NCBI RefSeq assembly: GCF_021018895.1
Contig: NC_079381.1
Coordinates: 15,148,501-15,212,500, forward strand
Length of the DNA: 64,000 nt
Reading direction: 5' to 3'
From: Seriola aureovittata
Lineage: Eukaryota > Chordata > Actinopteri > Carangiformes > Carangidae
Below are positions 37,877 to 50,673 of the stretch, piece after piece. Position 1 is the first letter of the stretch. The number at the start of each line of letters is the position of its first letter. Made by a program: the position numbers and the translations under genes. The notes under the pieces are model-generated. The model worked only from the letters and a program-made list of their open reading frames with translations. It did not search any database and was not told the DNA's origin.

Positions 37877-40800
37877 TCTTATACCTCAAACAGCTTAAAA
37901 TAGCAAAATAAAAGTTATTTGGTAAATATTTAAATATGCAGAGCAATCATTGGATGGCCACACATGTCATCACAGATCCAACATACGACTTTAGAGTTTG
38001 CACAAGATATTGTAAGTCTGTATTAGTCGTGGATAAAAGACAAAAATATGTATGTTTTTTTTTTGTTTTTTTTGCAGTATTCTTTCTCCTGTGGATCTCT
38101 CACCACTTTGCTGTTATTCCCCATTTCTCACTTGTGTCAGAAGCAGATACCAAGATATTTTATTTTTGACATTTGTTTTTCCCTAGGCCCCAAGTCCGCG
38201 CTGGCTTCTCATTTTTAGTTCAATGTCAGCTAAAGCTCTGGTGCCTTTATTTTCTCCTTTTCATCTCCCTTATCTGCAGTTACTCCCTTATCGGCGCTGA
38301 GTGTGTGTTAACAGTGTCTCATAAGCAGTGGATGTCAACAGCATGCTGCCTCAGTCAACCTATTCCTGGTGGTCTCACAATGCCCAGAACGAGAAGATAA
38401 CCCTTTTCAATTTTCGGTTTTTGTTCAGCTGCACACTTGTGCTTGTTTATATGATCCTGCAAGCTTTTGTGAAAGTCTGCATGTATGTGTGCGTGTATGT
38501 TTTTGTCTGAGTAAATGTTTATGCATTTCTGTACTTCCACCCAAATTTTTTTTTTTAAACAATGATGGAAACATCTGAAGGTCGTCCACCATTTTTACAG
38601 ATTAGATCACATTTAGACGGAAGGTTCTGTGACGTCATGTTTGCTCAGGCAGATAGCCTTTTTCCATTTTGCACACATACTACATCATGGAAGTAACTAA
38701 ATTCTCCTAAGAACAATGCATCTTCCTATCAGGGTGCTGACAGCACATTATGGACAGAAGACCTTCCAAGGAGCGCGTGCTGCGGGATTTCCTCCCGGTG
38801 AAGCAAGTGGTCTTGCTGACTTCTGATTGCTACCCCAAGAGAAATGTCCTGCAAATTCAAAACTCTAGCTGAAGTGGCGCTGGTAAATGCAGTCTCCAGT
38901 CATGGGTTCAGTCTTCAGAAAAAAAAATTACGGCATCTGTCTGAGACAAAAATGCAACACCTAATGACAACCACCTCTGCAGCAATCTAGCTTGATGCGT
39001 GCACCCGGCTTAAGTCCATGGGGGAAGGTTTGAGTTCAGGCTGGGCTATAGCATATTTTAATTGCAATGATGGACTTCTGTGAAGTTGCATTGTTCATAT
39101 TTGCTTGTTTAGGCTCAGGGTTTGGGTGCCCTCCTCTGTCACTGTGGAAAAAACAAAGTCATTCACCTGCTTCGTGTGGTGTTGACATGAAAAGTCACGG
39201 CACGGTCGGTGCCTCTGCTCATCTTTTCTCTCCATGCCCTCATAAATGCATAATCCCAGTTGTTTTTGAAAATTAAATGCTACGAGATAGGATATGTCTC
39301 ACTATCATTAAATATTAAAATGACAGGTAATAATAGATTATGACGGAATATTTGCGACTGTCCATCAAAATGACGGACAGCTATATGCAAACTCTGCTTA
39401 CACCCTGCTTTTATTTCCTACTTCCTGTCCACGGAGCATAAAGTGCAGCGGTTTACATAAAGCAGACTCCAGACTTTCATGTTTTCATGGTCTTTACATA
39501 AGTCTTAAAACGGCCATCAAACAAAAAGAATTTAAGCAAAACAAGTGCTGAAATAAAAGAAAAACAAGGACAATGAATTGAATTATATTCTGTCTAAACT
39601 CTTACATTAAATGTCAAGACTAATGAACAGTGAACACATGACACTTCACTCCAAACATAATGCATCTGCTTTACCCTTGTGCTTCTCCTTCTGCATCTCT
39701 CATTCTCTGGCCTCCCCTGGGACCTCATTGGTGAGCAATGCACTCATACAGTCCCAGAGAGGTAAAATATGCTGCCATTGGCTTTTTGATGGTTTGATGG
39801 ACATGTACTCAGTGTCCTTATTAAGGGTCCGCTAAGGTGAGAGGCAAACATCACTACTAAGGCAAAACACAAGAAAAAAAAGGTAGGTATGATAAATTTT
39901 GTTTTTTCAAGATGGCCAGATCCTCTCAATACTCGTAGAAACCCAGTGACAACCTTAAAAAACTGATGCTTTACCTTCTTCAGTGGCTATTGCCAATTAA
40001 ACTTTTTTTCAGCTATTTCACCTATGAATGCCAAAGTAATAACTTCTGGTAAATAACTGCAGTGTATATGTCTGCATGGTGAACAGAACTGTCTGTTTTT
40101 CGAAAAATGACTTCTCTGTAGCTCCATTGCTGAGGTAAATCCAGTCAATAAAAGAGAAGCTAACAATATTAAAGTCTATCTCTTCAGTTATGAGTGTATC
40201 CTAAAGGCCCTTCAAATGTTGACATCATACTTTTGGTTTGATTGCTGAAGATTTACTTAATAATGACAGGAGGGAAAAGCAGACACGCAAGGAGAAGAAT
40301 AATGCGAGTGGCATAATAAAGCCTAAATTGTCAAAGTAAATTTAGGGGTTGGCGATTGATTGCTTTGCCGAAAACATTGTGAAATTAATGTTCTTAGTAG
40401 AACGATGTCTACTAACAACAACAACAATGATAATAACAGATTTATGCATAAATGCAGTCCCCCGGTAAATCACTACTTTCGCAGAAGCTGAGGTTTCTAT
40501 AAATATACTGCTGGATATTGCAACAAAATCTAATATAATGATGCCTGCGTCTGATGCCTGTACCTTCACAGAAAATGATACCCGGCACTAGGAAGGGCAG
40601 CAGTTGATCTGTCAGCGAAAAAAACAATCTGAAGGACTAGCAACTCCAAAAAAGCCAAATGAACAAGACTACGCCGGCTTCCACCAAATCGCTGATACAG
40701 CCTATGGGAATTACTGTCTGTCAGAAACTGAAACCTCTGACCATGACTCTCTGTCCATAAATAGTGCTTGACCCTTATTTCTCTTAGGCTCAAGAAGATA

Positions 40801-41930
40801 TTTCCTCTCTATGAGAGTCAGGGAGACACAGTGAAACATTTTCAGGCTCTTCGACAATGCCCTGTGCCCCGAGGCAGGTGGGGATACAGCTTGCAATGTA
40901 GCTTGGAAGATGGATTACAGTGCTCTGAATTCACATATATGGTACATTTAATAGCTAACTATGTAGAATCCATTGCATATCATTCCAATTTTCATGCTAA
41001 GCTGCCTGTTTTTAAAAAAAGAAAAGGAACTGGGTATTGACTCGGAGCCTGCAAATGTTGCATATTCACTTAACCAGTTTTCCTGTATTTCATTTAGTGT
41101 CACCGCATTACATGGTGATTCTGCTGTGTGGAATTTACTCTCCAGAAAAATAGAAAACACTGGTTGTTTGTTCAACTGCCTCACAACAACTTACTTGAAG
41201 TGTTATACAGATATTCATGGTCCCCAGAGCATGAACCCCAATGGTTTTGAAGTATCTCAACATCACAATGAATTGGCAGAAAAAAGATTTTGTGCAGACT
41301 TTATTGGTTTCCAAAATCTCTCCCTGAGGATGAATTGTAATAACCTTGATCATCCTCACTGGGCCTAAATTTTAATTTATTCAATACTTTGGTTTATGAG
41401 CAAATACATGAAAAACTTAGAATGATGGCAATATTCATCAAACCTCAACCGATAGCTTTAGTTGCCGCAATTAAACCATATTTTAGTTTCCCGGGAAATA
41501 CGGCTAAAATAACTAGTGAAGTCTCAACACATATTTTTCTAAAATCAGTATATATTGTAATTTGAAAAAATACATTTCAAAGTCACATTGGAAATACTCA
41601 GTGCAATGATACAACCGCAACAATTTCAATAACTTCAGTGACTAAATTTGCTCATTTGGTTGAAAGAATATAGTAAACAATAACATGAGTGGAAGGACAG
41701 CCCTCACTGTCACCGTTTCAAACGTACAGTCCACACATTATAGCAATACCCACCTCCAGCAAAGAAGAATACACAAGAGGAAAACTAAATGAAATGACAA
41801 CTGTTCAAATGGAAACAAATGCTGTGATATCACATGCGCACCTGTTGTCAATTTCTTTCCCATTTATATTTCAACGACTGGGACTCAGTTATGGACTTTT
41901 CCTATTCTTAGCCATCACGCCTGGCAGCCC

Positions 41931-42026
41931 AACAGCATTTATATTCACAGAGGCAGATGTAGCCACAAGGGAAATGATGGGAATATTTCTGTGGCTCTTT
42001 GGACCCTACAAACCCCTGCTGTTTTA
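41931..42026 (+). repeat. Dispersed repeat copy A
   Basis: This 96-bp stretch has a diverged second copy in the same orientation at 59103-59195. Shared words are AACAGC, ATTCACAG, GGCAGATGTAGCCA, AGGGAAA, ACCCTACAAA and CCCTGCTG in the same order and near-equal spacing. The family is not recognised. Confidence 0.65.
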
Positions 42027-42437
42027 ATTTGGAGAAAATCTGCAGGAGGAAAAGAAACTGAGAGCGAAAGAAATTAAATTCCAGCAGATTTCTATTGTTC
42101 ATTACATTTCCTTTTATTACTCACTTTCTAACAAACATTTTTTCTTTTTTCCTTGCCTGTACCTCCAACACATGCCAACACACGCAAACACGTATTCGGC
42201 CACATGCACATGCACACAAACACTATTCGCATCCCTTTTTTCTTTGTTTTCTTTCATTCCCGTCATGGTTTGGGGAGCAAATGAGTGCGGAGAGATCAAT
42301 CGAGAGGAAATGGGGGTTCACCCCACATCTGATTCCCTCTGTGATTTATTAAATTTGCCATTGTTCCAATAGGAGCAGGCCAATCTGGCTTTCTGGGAAA
42401 GCTTTGACAGCACTGCCTCTGGAAGTGTGACAGGTAC

Positions 42438-42775
42438 ATGAGAAGAGAGTAAGAGGTTAGACAGATACAAAGAAAAAGACAAAAGTGTCAGAGAAAACAA
42501 GGGATCCAGACATGAATGGAGAGTGGCTGAGGGAGGAAGAAATGGAGCCTGATGGGTGAGAGGAAGAGAAAGGTAGACAATGGGACGGCCAGGGGTGTCG
42601 AAAGCAAGAGAAAAGAGATGATGATGATAGGAAGGAGATGCGGATATGAGAATGGGGATGGATAGAGAGAGAAGAAAGAGTGATCACAGGAAGAGAAGGA
42701 TAAAAAAAAAGACAAGGACGAGAGTCGACATGCAATAAGAGGAAGAGACAGCAAAATAAATGGGAAAGAGAAAAT
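42438..42775 (+). repeat. Purine-rich block
   Basis: About 340 bp are mostly A and G on the plus strand, with degenerate GAGA, GGAAG and AGAGAA words and a short GATGATGAT. It produces long Ser/Phe/Leu-rich frames on the minus strand (42457-42754) that are compositional artefacts. Confidence 0.7.
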
Positions 42776-45700
42776 GACTAATTAGTCAAAGGATGCATGT
42801 TGATACTGAGGGAAGAAGATGCCAAAAAGAGGGTAAAGTCAGTACAGACACACAGTTCAATCATTTGGTTTCCCTCCATACACTATAATCAATGATGTCA
42901 TGAAGATTTCGAAATTACTACCTACGTGACAATGTATATTTTGTAAACATTGCCTAACACTCTCTTCCCCCTTATATTTGAAAAACAAAATAAAATAAAA
43001 TGACATGACAGGAACGTGGGCTTTTGACTTAGCGAGTCAACAGATCTCTGATCTCATATTCACTGAGATAAATACTAAAAGGCGCACGATGAAGGCAGTC
43101 GTAGTCATGGTGCACACCTCATGCCATTGTGGAAGAAGTAAACACTGGCTAAGTTGGGGATGATAAGCTTTAAAAACATAATGACAGGAGACAGGGGTGG
43201 GGGATAGGCCACAATGGAAGATACTGTAAGTTTCACTATTTCTTTCTTCTTATATCACGGATGGCACAGCACTTTTCCCCTGTGGTGATTGCCGAGACAG
43301 GACAAAATGAAAATGTATTGACAAGTGAAGAGATTTTAAGACATCTAGAGGACTTAGAAAACACAGAAAAAAAGAAAGATACTCCCTGCTCTCCCTCGTT
43401 TCCCTCTATTTTTTTTTTTTTTTGCAGGATTTTAACATTTACTGTCTCATGCCTTGTCGTTCCCAGCCAGTGGAAAGCATGTAATGTCCCATCTTTAGTC
43501 AGACACTTCTCCTTTCTGCTTGCTTTTGCCTGCCCTTGTATATTTGAAGGCCTCTGCTGTTTGCAGAGGAGCAAGAATAAAGTGCTATCTATAGCATGGC
43601 TCTTGCCACAGGCCAGAATAAAATATGGATGCGTCTCCCCATGCCGCGCCACCTGAACATCGCAGGCCAAGTGCTGACCTCCAACTGCTCCAGACAGGCT
43701 GAAGCTTCTGACAGATGATCACAAATAAGCCCCTGTTCCTGAGGATCTAAGAACAAGATCCAACACGCGGTATAAGCATAATTTAAAATCATTTATCTGG
43801 TGTGACACTGTGCAAGATAGTGACCTAAAAAAAATGCACTGGCAAATTATTCTGTGAGTGAATTTTTAATAAGTAACAGTGACGCGCAGCCTATTCCTGT
43901 CCGGAAACACCTGGAAACACCTACTGTAAAGCCTGTAAGCAATATTCTTCTCCAGTCGACTGTGGAAGGCAGAGTAGTAGCTGGCTGGATGTGGTGAGTA
44001 AATCATGATAACAACTTTCAAACAATCTCTTTAAAAGTGTCACAGCTCAAGACGCATTGCACAAGGCATGATTCTTTATTAAGATCTATTAAATATATAT
44101 GAGTTAGGTGGCTTTGTATCTGGCCCAGTGCAATCTTGAAAGATTCAGGGAGCAAAGATGACATGCAGAAAAAAAACGCATACAAAGACACTTTCTCTCT
44201 CACACGCATGCATACCTTTGAAGTACGCTGAGCGGCAGAAAGAACGGCAGATAAAAACTGATGGAAAAATTAGATCTTTCACAGTGAGTGGCATCCTTTG
44301 ACTAGCATTCAACCTCTCCCAAGATGAGTCGTAGGGCATGTTTTCAAGTCTCATCTTAGTGAACAAGGCAGAAAAAAATGAAAATCTCTCAATACGCCGT
44401 TTGGAAATCAAAACAACACTATCAAAGAGGAGGAACTTCTGACACGGAACCCGGGCGCCATTTTTTAAGCATGTTGGTAGAAAAATTTCAGAGCAGCTGC
44501 TGATGCTCTCGGCATGTCGGTTTGGCGAGGCACCTCCTCCGCCTTCTGCTTGACCTGGAAAGGGCCCAAAAAGTTTGCCAACATTATTCTCTTGGCTGAA
44601 GAATCACGCCCCCTGCTTATCAATGATCAGCACTAAGGATTTTCATAGTCTTTGGTGAGACATGAAAGGCTACCAAAAGCATCACACTCACGCTCTTCGG
44701 TGAGTCTTTCTCCTCACATGTTTCTTCCAGAGGGCCGCTGACCTAATGGACTCACTTCAAAAAACCCCAGCTGAGCTCTAGGGAACCCCTTCAGTTTGCA
44801 ACAAACAAACGCTTCCCTAAACTTTTTTTTTTTCCATTTCATTGGATTGCTCAGTGTGTAAGTGGTAAGAAGTGTTTTTCCTCTTTTGATCCTGAGGTGC
44901 TTTGGAGAGTGTACAATTCTACAAAGTTGCAATCATGGCGTTCTGGTCAGTAAGGATATCCTGTCGATACTTGACCGAAAACCCAGAGCATGACTGTGGC
45001 TAACTTAGCTGTTAGAGAGGCTAGGCTTCCACATACTTAGTAGGGTAGTGATTTTGGTGAAATCACTGTACTTCTGCTCTTTCTCTGGTCTTTTGTCTCT
45101 CTCTGTCTTGTGCGGCTTCATGAAACTTTGAACATCTCGGGCAAGGTGACCCCACTGGACTCAGCACACAAGTGGGATTGATTCCTGACATCCTGCACAG
45201 CACCTTCAATGGTATCTTCCAGCCTTCTGTTTACTGGGGCTTTGTGGAAGATATCCTTTGATTTTTCTTAACTTCTAAGACCACATGTAAAGATTGCAAC
45301 CTACTGTTGGAGGGCAAAGCGAGTCTCAGGGACTTTTTTTTTTTGGTTTAAATCACAACTTCCAAATGCACCTTGAATTCTATCAGAAGTACTGTGGATC
45401 CTATCAGAGTCTTTTCCAAAAAAATGTCAGTGCTGTTGTACAGTATCTTTAATAGGATGAAAACTCTTTTCTTTCACATTTAAAAACTTCATTCTCTACA
45501 TGTCACATTATATATGACTGTGATTTTCCCTCTATGTTATTAATGACACTTGGCAGCGAGACATATATGATTAATGTCGTCATGGTGAAACTATAGGTAA
45601 AACTTTTTGACAGATTCCAAAGACAAACAGTAAATATTAAGAATTATTTCCAGATCTCGCTGGAGTGTCACTGAGGAATTTCCGGCACATGTAGGAACGG

Positions 45701-46469
45701 AAATGAAGCAGAAAAGGCATTATACAAATATAATTACGATAGGTTGCCAATTTATCACACCCCGAGATAATTCATCACACCCAGAAACAATCCAGTTAAT
45801 TTAATACGCTGCGAGCAACAGTATTTTTTTCCCTACAATTGCATATTGACCAAATGCAGACAGAGGAGAACAGCAGCGGCTTTAAAATGGAAGGTTATTC
45901 AGTTGAACGGTGGCTCAAACATCTTTGGTTTACAAAGCACAAGTGGAACACGGGGCTTGGTTGTGCGCAGTAGTTGATTTCAGCCGTATTTGCCGTCATG
46001 AGTGGGTGTCTTCTGAAGTCGCCGTGTGCCGAGATAACATTCGGATGATCCTGTGTATGAGCGGGGCAGTCTGTCCGGCGGCACCTTCAGGTTTATGATA
46101 GGAACATGATTTATTCTCAAGCTATCATTTGTTGGTTAATGGATAGTTGTTTTAGTATTTTGACTTTCTGCTAATTTGACTCCATTTTGGTCAAAGACTA
46201 ACCCTTTAATATCAACTGCAAACACAAGGCTCATTGTTTGATCTTTATTCCTTCTGTTTTAGTCATAATTACAGACACACTATAAATTATTCAAAAGGAT
46301 CCAAGCGTGAAGTTGTGATGCCTATTAGTCTGTTTTTATTAGATGCTTTCTTTTAGTTCTGTTTTCTTCCCTGAAGTAAGTGCATTCAAATGTTCAAAGA
46401 CACCGTCTATGTGAACAGTTTGAATAAGCAGCTTAAATCTCTTTAATGAACTAAGAGCCTTTAACATAC

Positions 46470-46495
46470 GGGGGGGGGGGGGGGGGGGGGGGGGG
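46470..46495. repeat. 26-base G homopolymer
   Basis: Uninterrupted G run in otherwise AT-rich intron. Confidence 0.9.
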
Positions 46496-47963
46496 AATTG
46501 AAGGATATTTTGACCATTACATGTGGGTGAGCGGGCCAAACCACATTTCAAAACAACCTCATAAAGATGGACCATGAGTTTGTATGTGATCGACCCGCAT
46601 TGATCCGGCGTGGCCTTGGTGCTTACAAGCCCATTTCTGCAGACATGTCTTCTTTGTTTATTTATTTATTTTCTGCGTGTCCCTGACAAAGGCCTCAGAG
46701 GTTTCAGATTACTAAAGCTTCATTTTTTTTCGGCGAGCTGCTATACCTGGACTCACCGGCTGCCACTGCCCGTATTTTATTCACGTCCTCTCCGCTTTAA
46801 ATGATCTCATTAGCTGCCGATACTGTGCATGGTGGGGTTTGCTCATTTTGTGCTCCTTTGAAACTTCCTGACAAACACAATGCACTAGAGATTGCAGCGC
46901 GCTATGATTGATGAAACTGACACTGGCTGTTTTCACACTGGAGTGGGCAAGAAAGACTAGAATTTTATGATATATTGCTTAAAAAACTGCCAATGCGGTT
47001 CACATTCCTTGGATTTATTGTCTTTGTTTATCTTTTAACATGAGGCCTACATGCTTGGTCATGGTCACGCATTGATGTTTGTGCACGCTTGTACATATGC
47101 CGCGCGTGTGTTTCTTTAAATCATCTTATTCATCTTCCTTAATTGCCCTCATTGGCAACACACAGCTTTACTGCTTTCCCTGGATAGGGCAAAAAAAGAA
47201 GAATGGGGAAGTCTTTGTAATTAACTCCCATCTATTTATCATGGGGAAGGATGACAAGCCTGATTCAGTATTAATCAAAACATTACCCTGAGCTAGCTTG
47301 AGTGTGCCAAGCTGGCAGCGATTTCTCATCAATGATGTCACATTAGCGATGTGGAGCTTGACACTGGATTATTACTCTCCAGTCTTGAGTTCAATTAGAG
47401 CTCAGTAAACACTTGATAAGCTTGATAATGACAATGGTCATGTGGATGAAGACACAGTACCGTTTTTTTTTGTTTTTTGTTTTTTGTTTTGCTTTGGACG
47501 CTGCTTAATTTCTCTTGTGAGTAAACCTCCCGTGATGAGATTTTAGGCATACACTGTAGAGATCATTAACACTGTAAATCTAAAGTAGTCTGACATTTTT
47601 GGCCACAGTTTCCCCAACGGTTATGACTACAAAAAACAGACACAGCTAGGTAATCAGATGATTCATCCGCACCATGACCTTGCTCTCCCCAAGGCCAGTA
47701 ATTAAGAGTCAGATAAAAAAAAAGAAAAAAAAAAGGAATTGCCAATGACTCACTAAATCACACCTCTGCTTTACTTGTTTAATCTACTGAATTTCTGCAA
47801 AGTTAGATTATTTGCTCAACTGTTCCCTCTCCTGTGCTTCAGTTGTAGACAAATGAGGAAAAAAACAAAACAAACAAACAATATGCAGATTCACTGTAGT
47901 TCTAGGGGTCTGAAGGGAAAAGTGAGCTTTTTGTTCAGTTTGTAATTGGGAGTGGCTCTGATG

Positions 47964-48030
47964 CTGGTGGTGCTGGTGGTGGTGGTGGTGGTGGGGGGGG
48001 GGGGTGGGGGGGGGGGGGGGGGGTGGGGGG
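47964..48030. repeat. GGT repeat grading into G homopolymer
   Basis: TGG/GGT units are followed by G runs of 12, 18 and 6 separated by single T. The poly-Pro/His frame on the minus strand is an artefact. Confidence 0.92.
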
Positions 48031-48890
48031 TTTAAAAAAATCCACGGTAGTAACAAGGGATCTTTGTCAAACTCTGTGTCTCTCTTTTGTTTATTTCCAA
48101 GCAGTATTTAGTCACACATTTACTTCCTCACAGTTGTAGAATCAAAGTATCTTTCAGCAGATTCTCAGCGGGTTACATATGGTGCCCAGGGCTTTATCTG
48201 TGTTAACCATATAAAATAAATACCCAGTAATTGCATTCAGCAGTCTTTACAAATAACATAATTTCACTGAGAGGAATGAGAGGCACAACAGGAAAGCCTT
48301 TTCGCAACTGTGGAAAATGCTAGACTTTGGCAGAAACTATCATTTGCAGGCAAAGCCCCCCCCAATAACTACCACTATATGCTCATTGATAATAAAGAAC
48401 CATCACAGTAATTTAACAATGTGCATGTTGCATTAGTTAATTCATCTCATTAGCAAGAGCTCTCCAGGAGAACAACATCACTTAAAGCACTGACCACCAA
48501 ACCTGATATAGCTGAATTCTAACATTTTACTCCCCGGCATTGTGCACCAGGCAGCACATGCTCACTTGTTTATATTAAAAGTGCAACAGAGCAACAGGGA
48601 ACCTTCTGACCATGGCACAGAATTATCACATATAGAGTTTTAAAATGATTTGGTTCTTTCAGTTAGTATAGCATTCAATCACTGAATAATGTCACCTTGA
48701 ATTCTGCTTTCTTTGTCACTTATTATAAATACAAGTACAAAGTAATGAACACTAACTTTAGCAGAGGAGGAAGAAAAAAAAAAAGCATTATTGTGAGTAG
48801 TCATGGATGTGGTCGAGAGGACTGATGAGAGTAATTCTACATGGGTATTGGATGGATTGCTTTTTATCATTGCGAATACCAGTTCAGTGG

Positions 48891-48928
48891 TCCCTCCATT
48901 GCTCTGTGTTGGCAGAGCAATGGAGGGA
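48891..48928. repeat. Perfect 16-bp hairpin
   Basis: TCCCTCCATTGCTCTG at 48891-48906 is exactly complementary to CAGAGCAATGGAGGGA at 48913-48928, with a 6-base loop TGTTGG. Both strands could form the stem. Confidence 0.9.
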
Positions 48929-50218
48929 AGTGCTAGCCCCATCACACCTGAAATAAGCTGTTCAACTGTATGTATGTACTGTGTGTATAAATGAACTAAA
49001 TCTAAACAAGTATTCACATGCTGCAGCCAGGAGCCAATCAAAGAATGGCAGCCAAGAAGAAATGATGTCGCTTTTTACAGTGGACACTAATGAACCACAG
49101 TGCAATCTCTTTGGCTTTTGTCCTCCAGACAGACACATTGAGCCTGATGCCTGGGGCCATTTCATCCCAGAGGGAGGATGTTGTTGACCATCCAGAACAA
49201 CGCATTAGCAACATTAGCTGTATATCACCTTCTGCCATTAGCTGTGCTCTCTGCCGTTGTGGCTCCACTCCATGAAAACAAACAATCTACATGCATTCTC
49301 TGCCGTGATGTAAACATTTAAATTAAAAATGAAGACACTGTTATATGTGTAGCTATAAATGAAGTCCATTCTTTTCCATTCGATTTGTACAGCTCGACTT
49401 TTGGACTCATAACTCAATCTCAACATTTTGACTTTTCAGTGCTTCAGTATGTCACATATCCATCAAATTTAACGTCTTTAATTTTTATCAAAGAAAACAA
49501 CAAACAGAAACATGACAGCAGATGGCCATTAGGTTAATGTCACCAAATGCTATGTATGATTATTGCTCACAATAGATGTTATTTGCTGTGGTTGTATAAG
49601 CTAAAAATTGCAGCTGACAACAAACTAAAATAGAACCAATATGGTCCCATTATTTGAGAGTGTACTCAAAGCTGGAAAATGGATTTTGTACTCTCTGAGA
49701 ACAGGCACGTGATGTCTGGCAAGCATTGCAGTTATCTTGATTCAATAAGATAAAGGTAAGGATACATCAAGGAGAGAAAGCGCCTTCTTTTCAAAATGTT
49801 TTATAGCTACAAGAACAAAAAGAAAATAAGGAATTACCACCTCTATTGACTCCATTACTGAAAGTGGCTCATATTCAGCGTTCATTCTGTTTCTTACCTA
49901 AAAGGGCAGGTAATGGAACAACAGCAGCAACCATGTGCCATTAGTTATTCTATTAATCTGCCGAGCCCACAGTTTTACACCCAAGTTTATAATCAGTTTT
50001 GACCTGCGATTGAGATGTCCCACTTTTTATTTTTTTATTTTTATACATTTTCAAATAAGTAGATGGACCAATATTTGAGGCAAGAAGTGATGCTTTATGT
50101 GTCCACAGCTCTTTGCAGACACATAAACGCTGCAGTTAAGATGTTACTGTTTTTATCTCAAAGACATCATGCTCACAATTTACTAAATGATTGTTGGTAT
50201 TTTTTTTTTTTTTTTTAA

Positions 50219-50673
50219 AAAGGGTCCCATATTTTACACTTTTTCCAGTGTTTTATTTGAAATATTGATATCCATGAGAAGATATATTTCTGATTTCAAG
50301 TACCAAAAACCATCTCAGTGTAGTTTTACATCTCCTCTCTCAGGATCTCTCTGGAACTCTATTAACAATAGGTCAGCAAATCGCATGACATAGCAAATTT
50401 CAGGTAAACACTCAGAGAACTAAACCAAATCCTGCAAGGCTGGATGGTGGGTCCAGATCGGGTGGCTGAGGGTGGTGACCGCTTTGTTGTGACATCACAA
50501 AGTTACATTAGTCTTGATGGCTTGTTATAAGGCACAGTTTCTGAACACAGGCTGTGAGTATTTCTCTGTGGACTGAGCAATTTGATTCTTTCACAGTATT
50601 TATATAGTACCTAGACTTGCTTTATAATTTAAAAAAAAGACATGAAAAACTAGCTTTATACAATATGGGACCT
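50219..50673. mobile_element. About 455-bp MITE flanked by TTAA
   Basis: The left end reads TTAA then AAAGGGTCCCATATTTTACA (TTAA at 50215-50218). The right end on the minus strand reads TTAA then AGGTCCCATATTGTATAA (TTAA at 50674-50677). The GGTCCCATATT ends are inverted repeats. The right half, with ATCACAAAGTTACATTAG and TTTATATAGTACCTAGAC, resembles a repeat I recall as common in perch-like fish genomes. No transposase frame is present. The left boundary is blurred by a T tract. Confidence 0.7.

Noticed and set aside
42457..42754. Ser/Phe/Leu-rich minus-strand frames
   Set aside because: These are products of a purine-rich block on the plus strand.
43236..43670. 144-codon minus frame and overlapping 131-codon plus frame
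   Set aside because: They overlap on opposite strands, contain a poly-T/A tract and show no domain or codon pattern.
44450..45320. Possible retroelement gag or ORF1 with a zinc knuckle on the minus strand (GGTCACCTTGCCCGAGATG reads GHLARD)
   Set aside because: The expected cysteines are lost and the frame is broken, so the match is a few residues only and could be chance.
48823..48840. Another CTGATGA word as a second hammerhead
   Set aside because: No GAAA, stem II or cleavage context follows; the other CTGATGA occurrences also fail.
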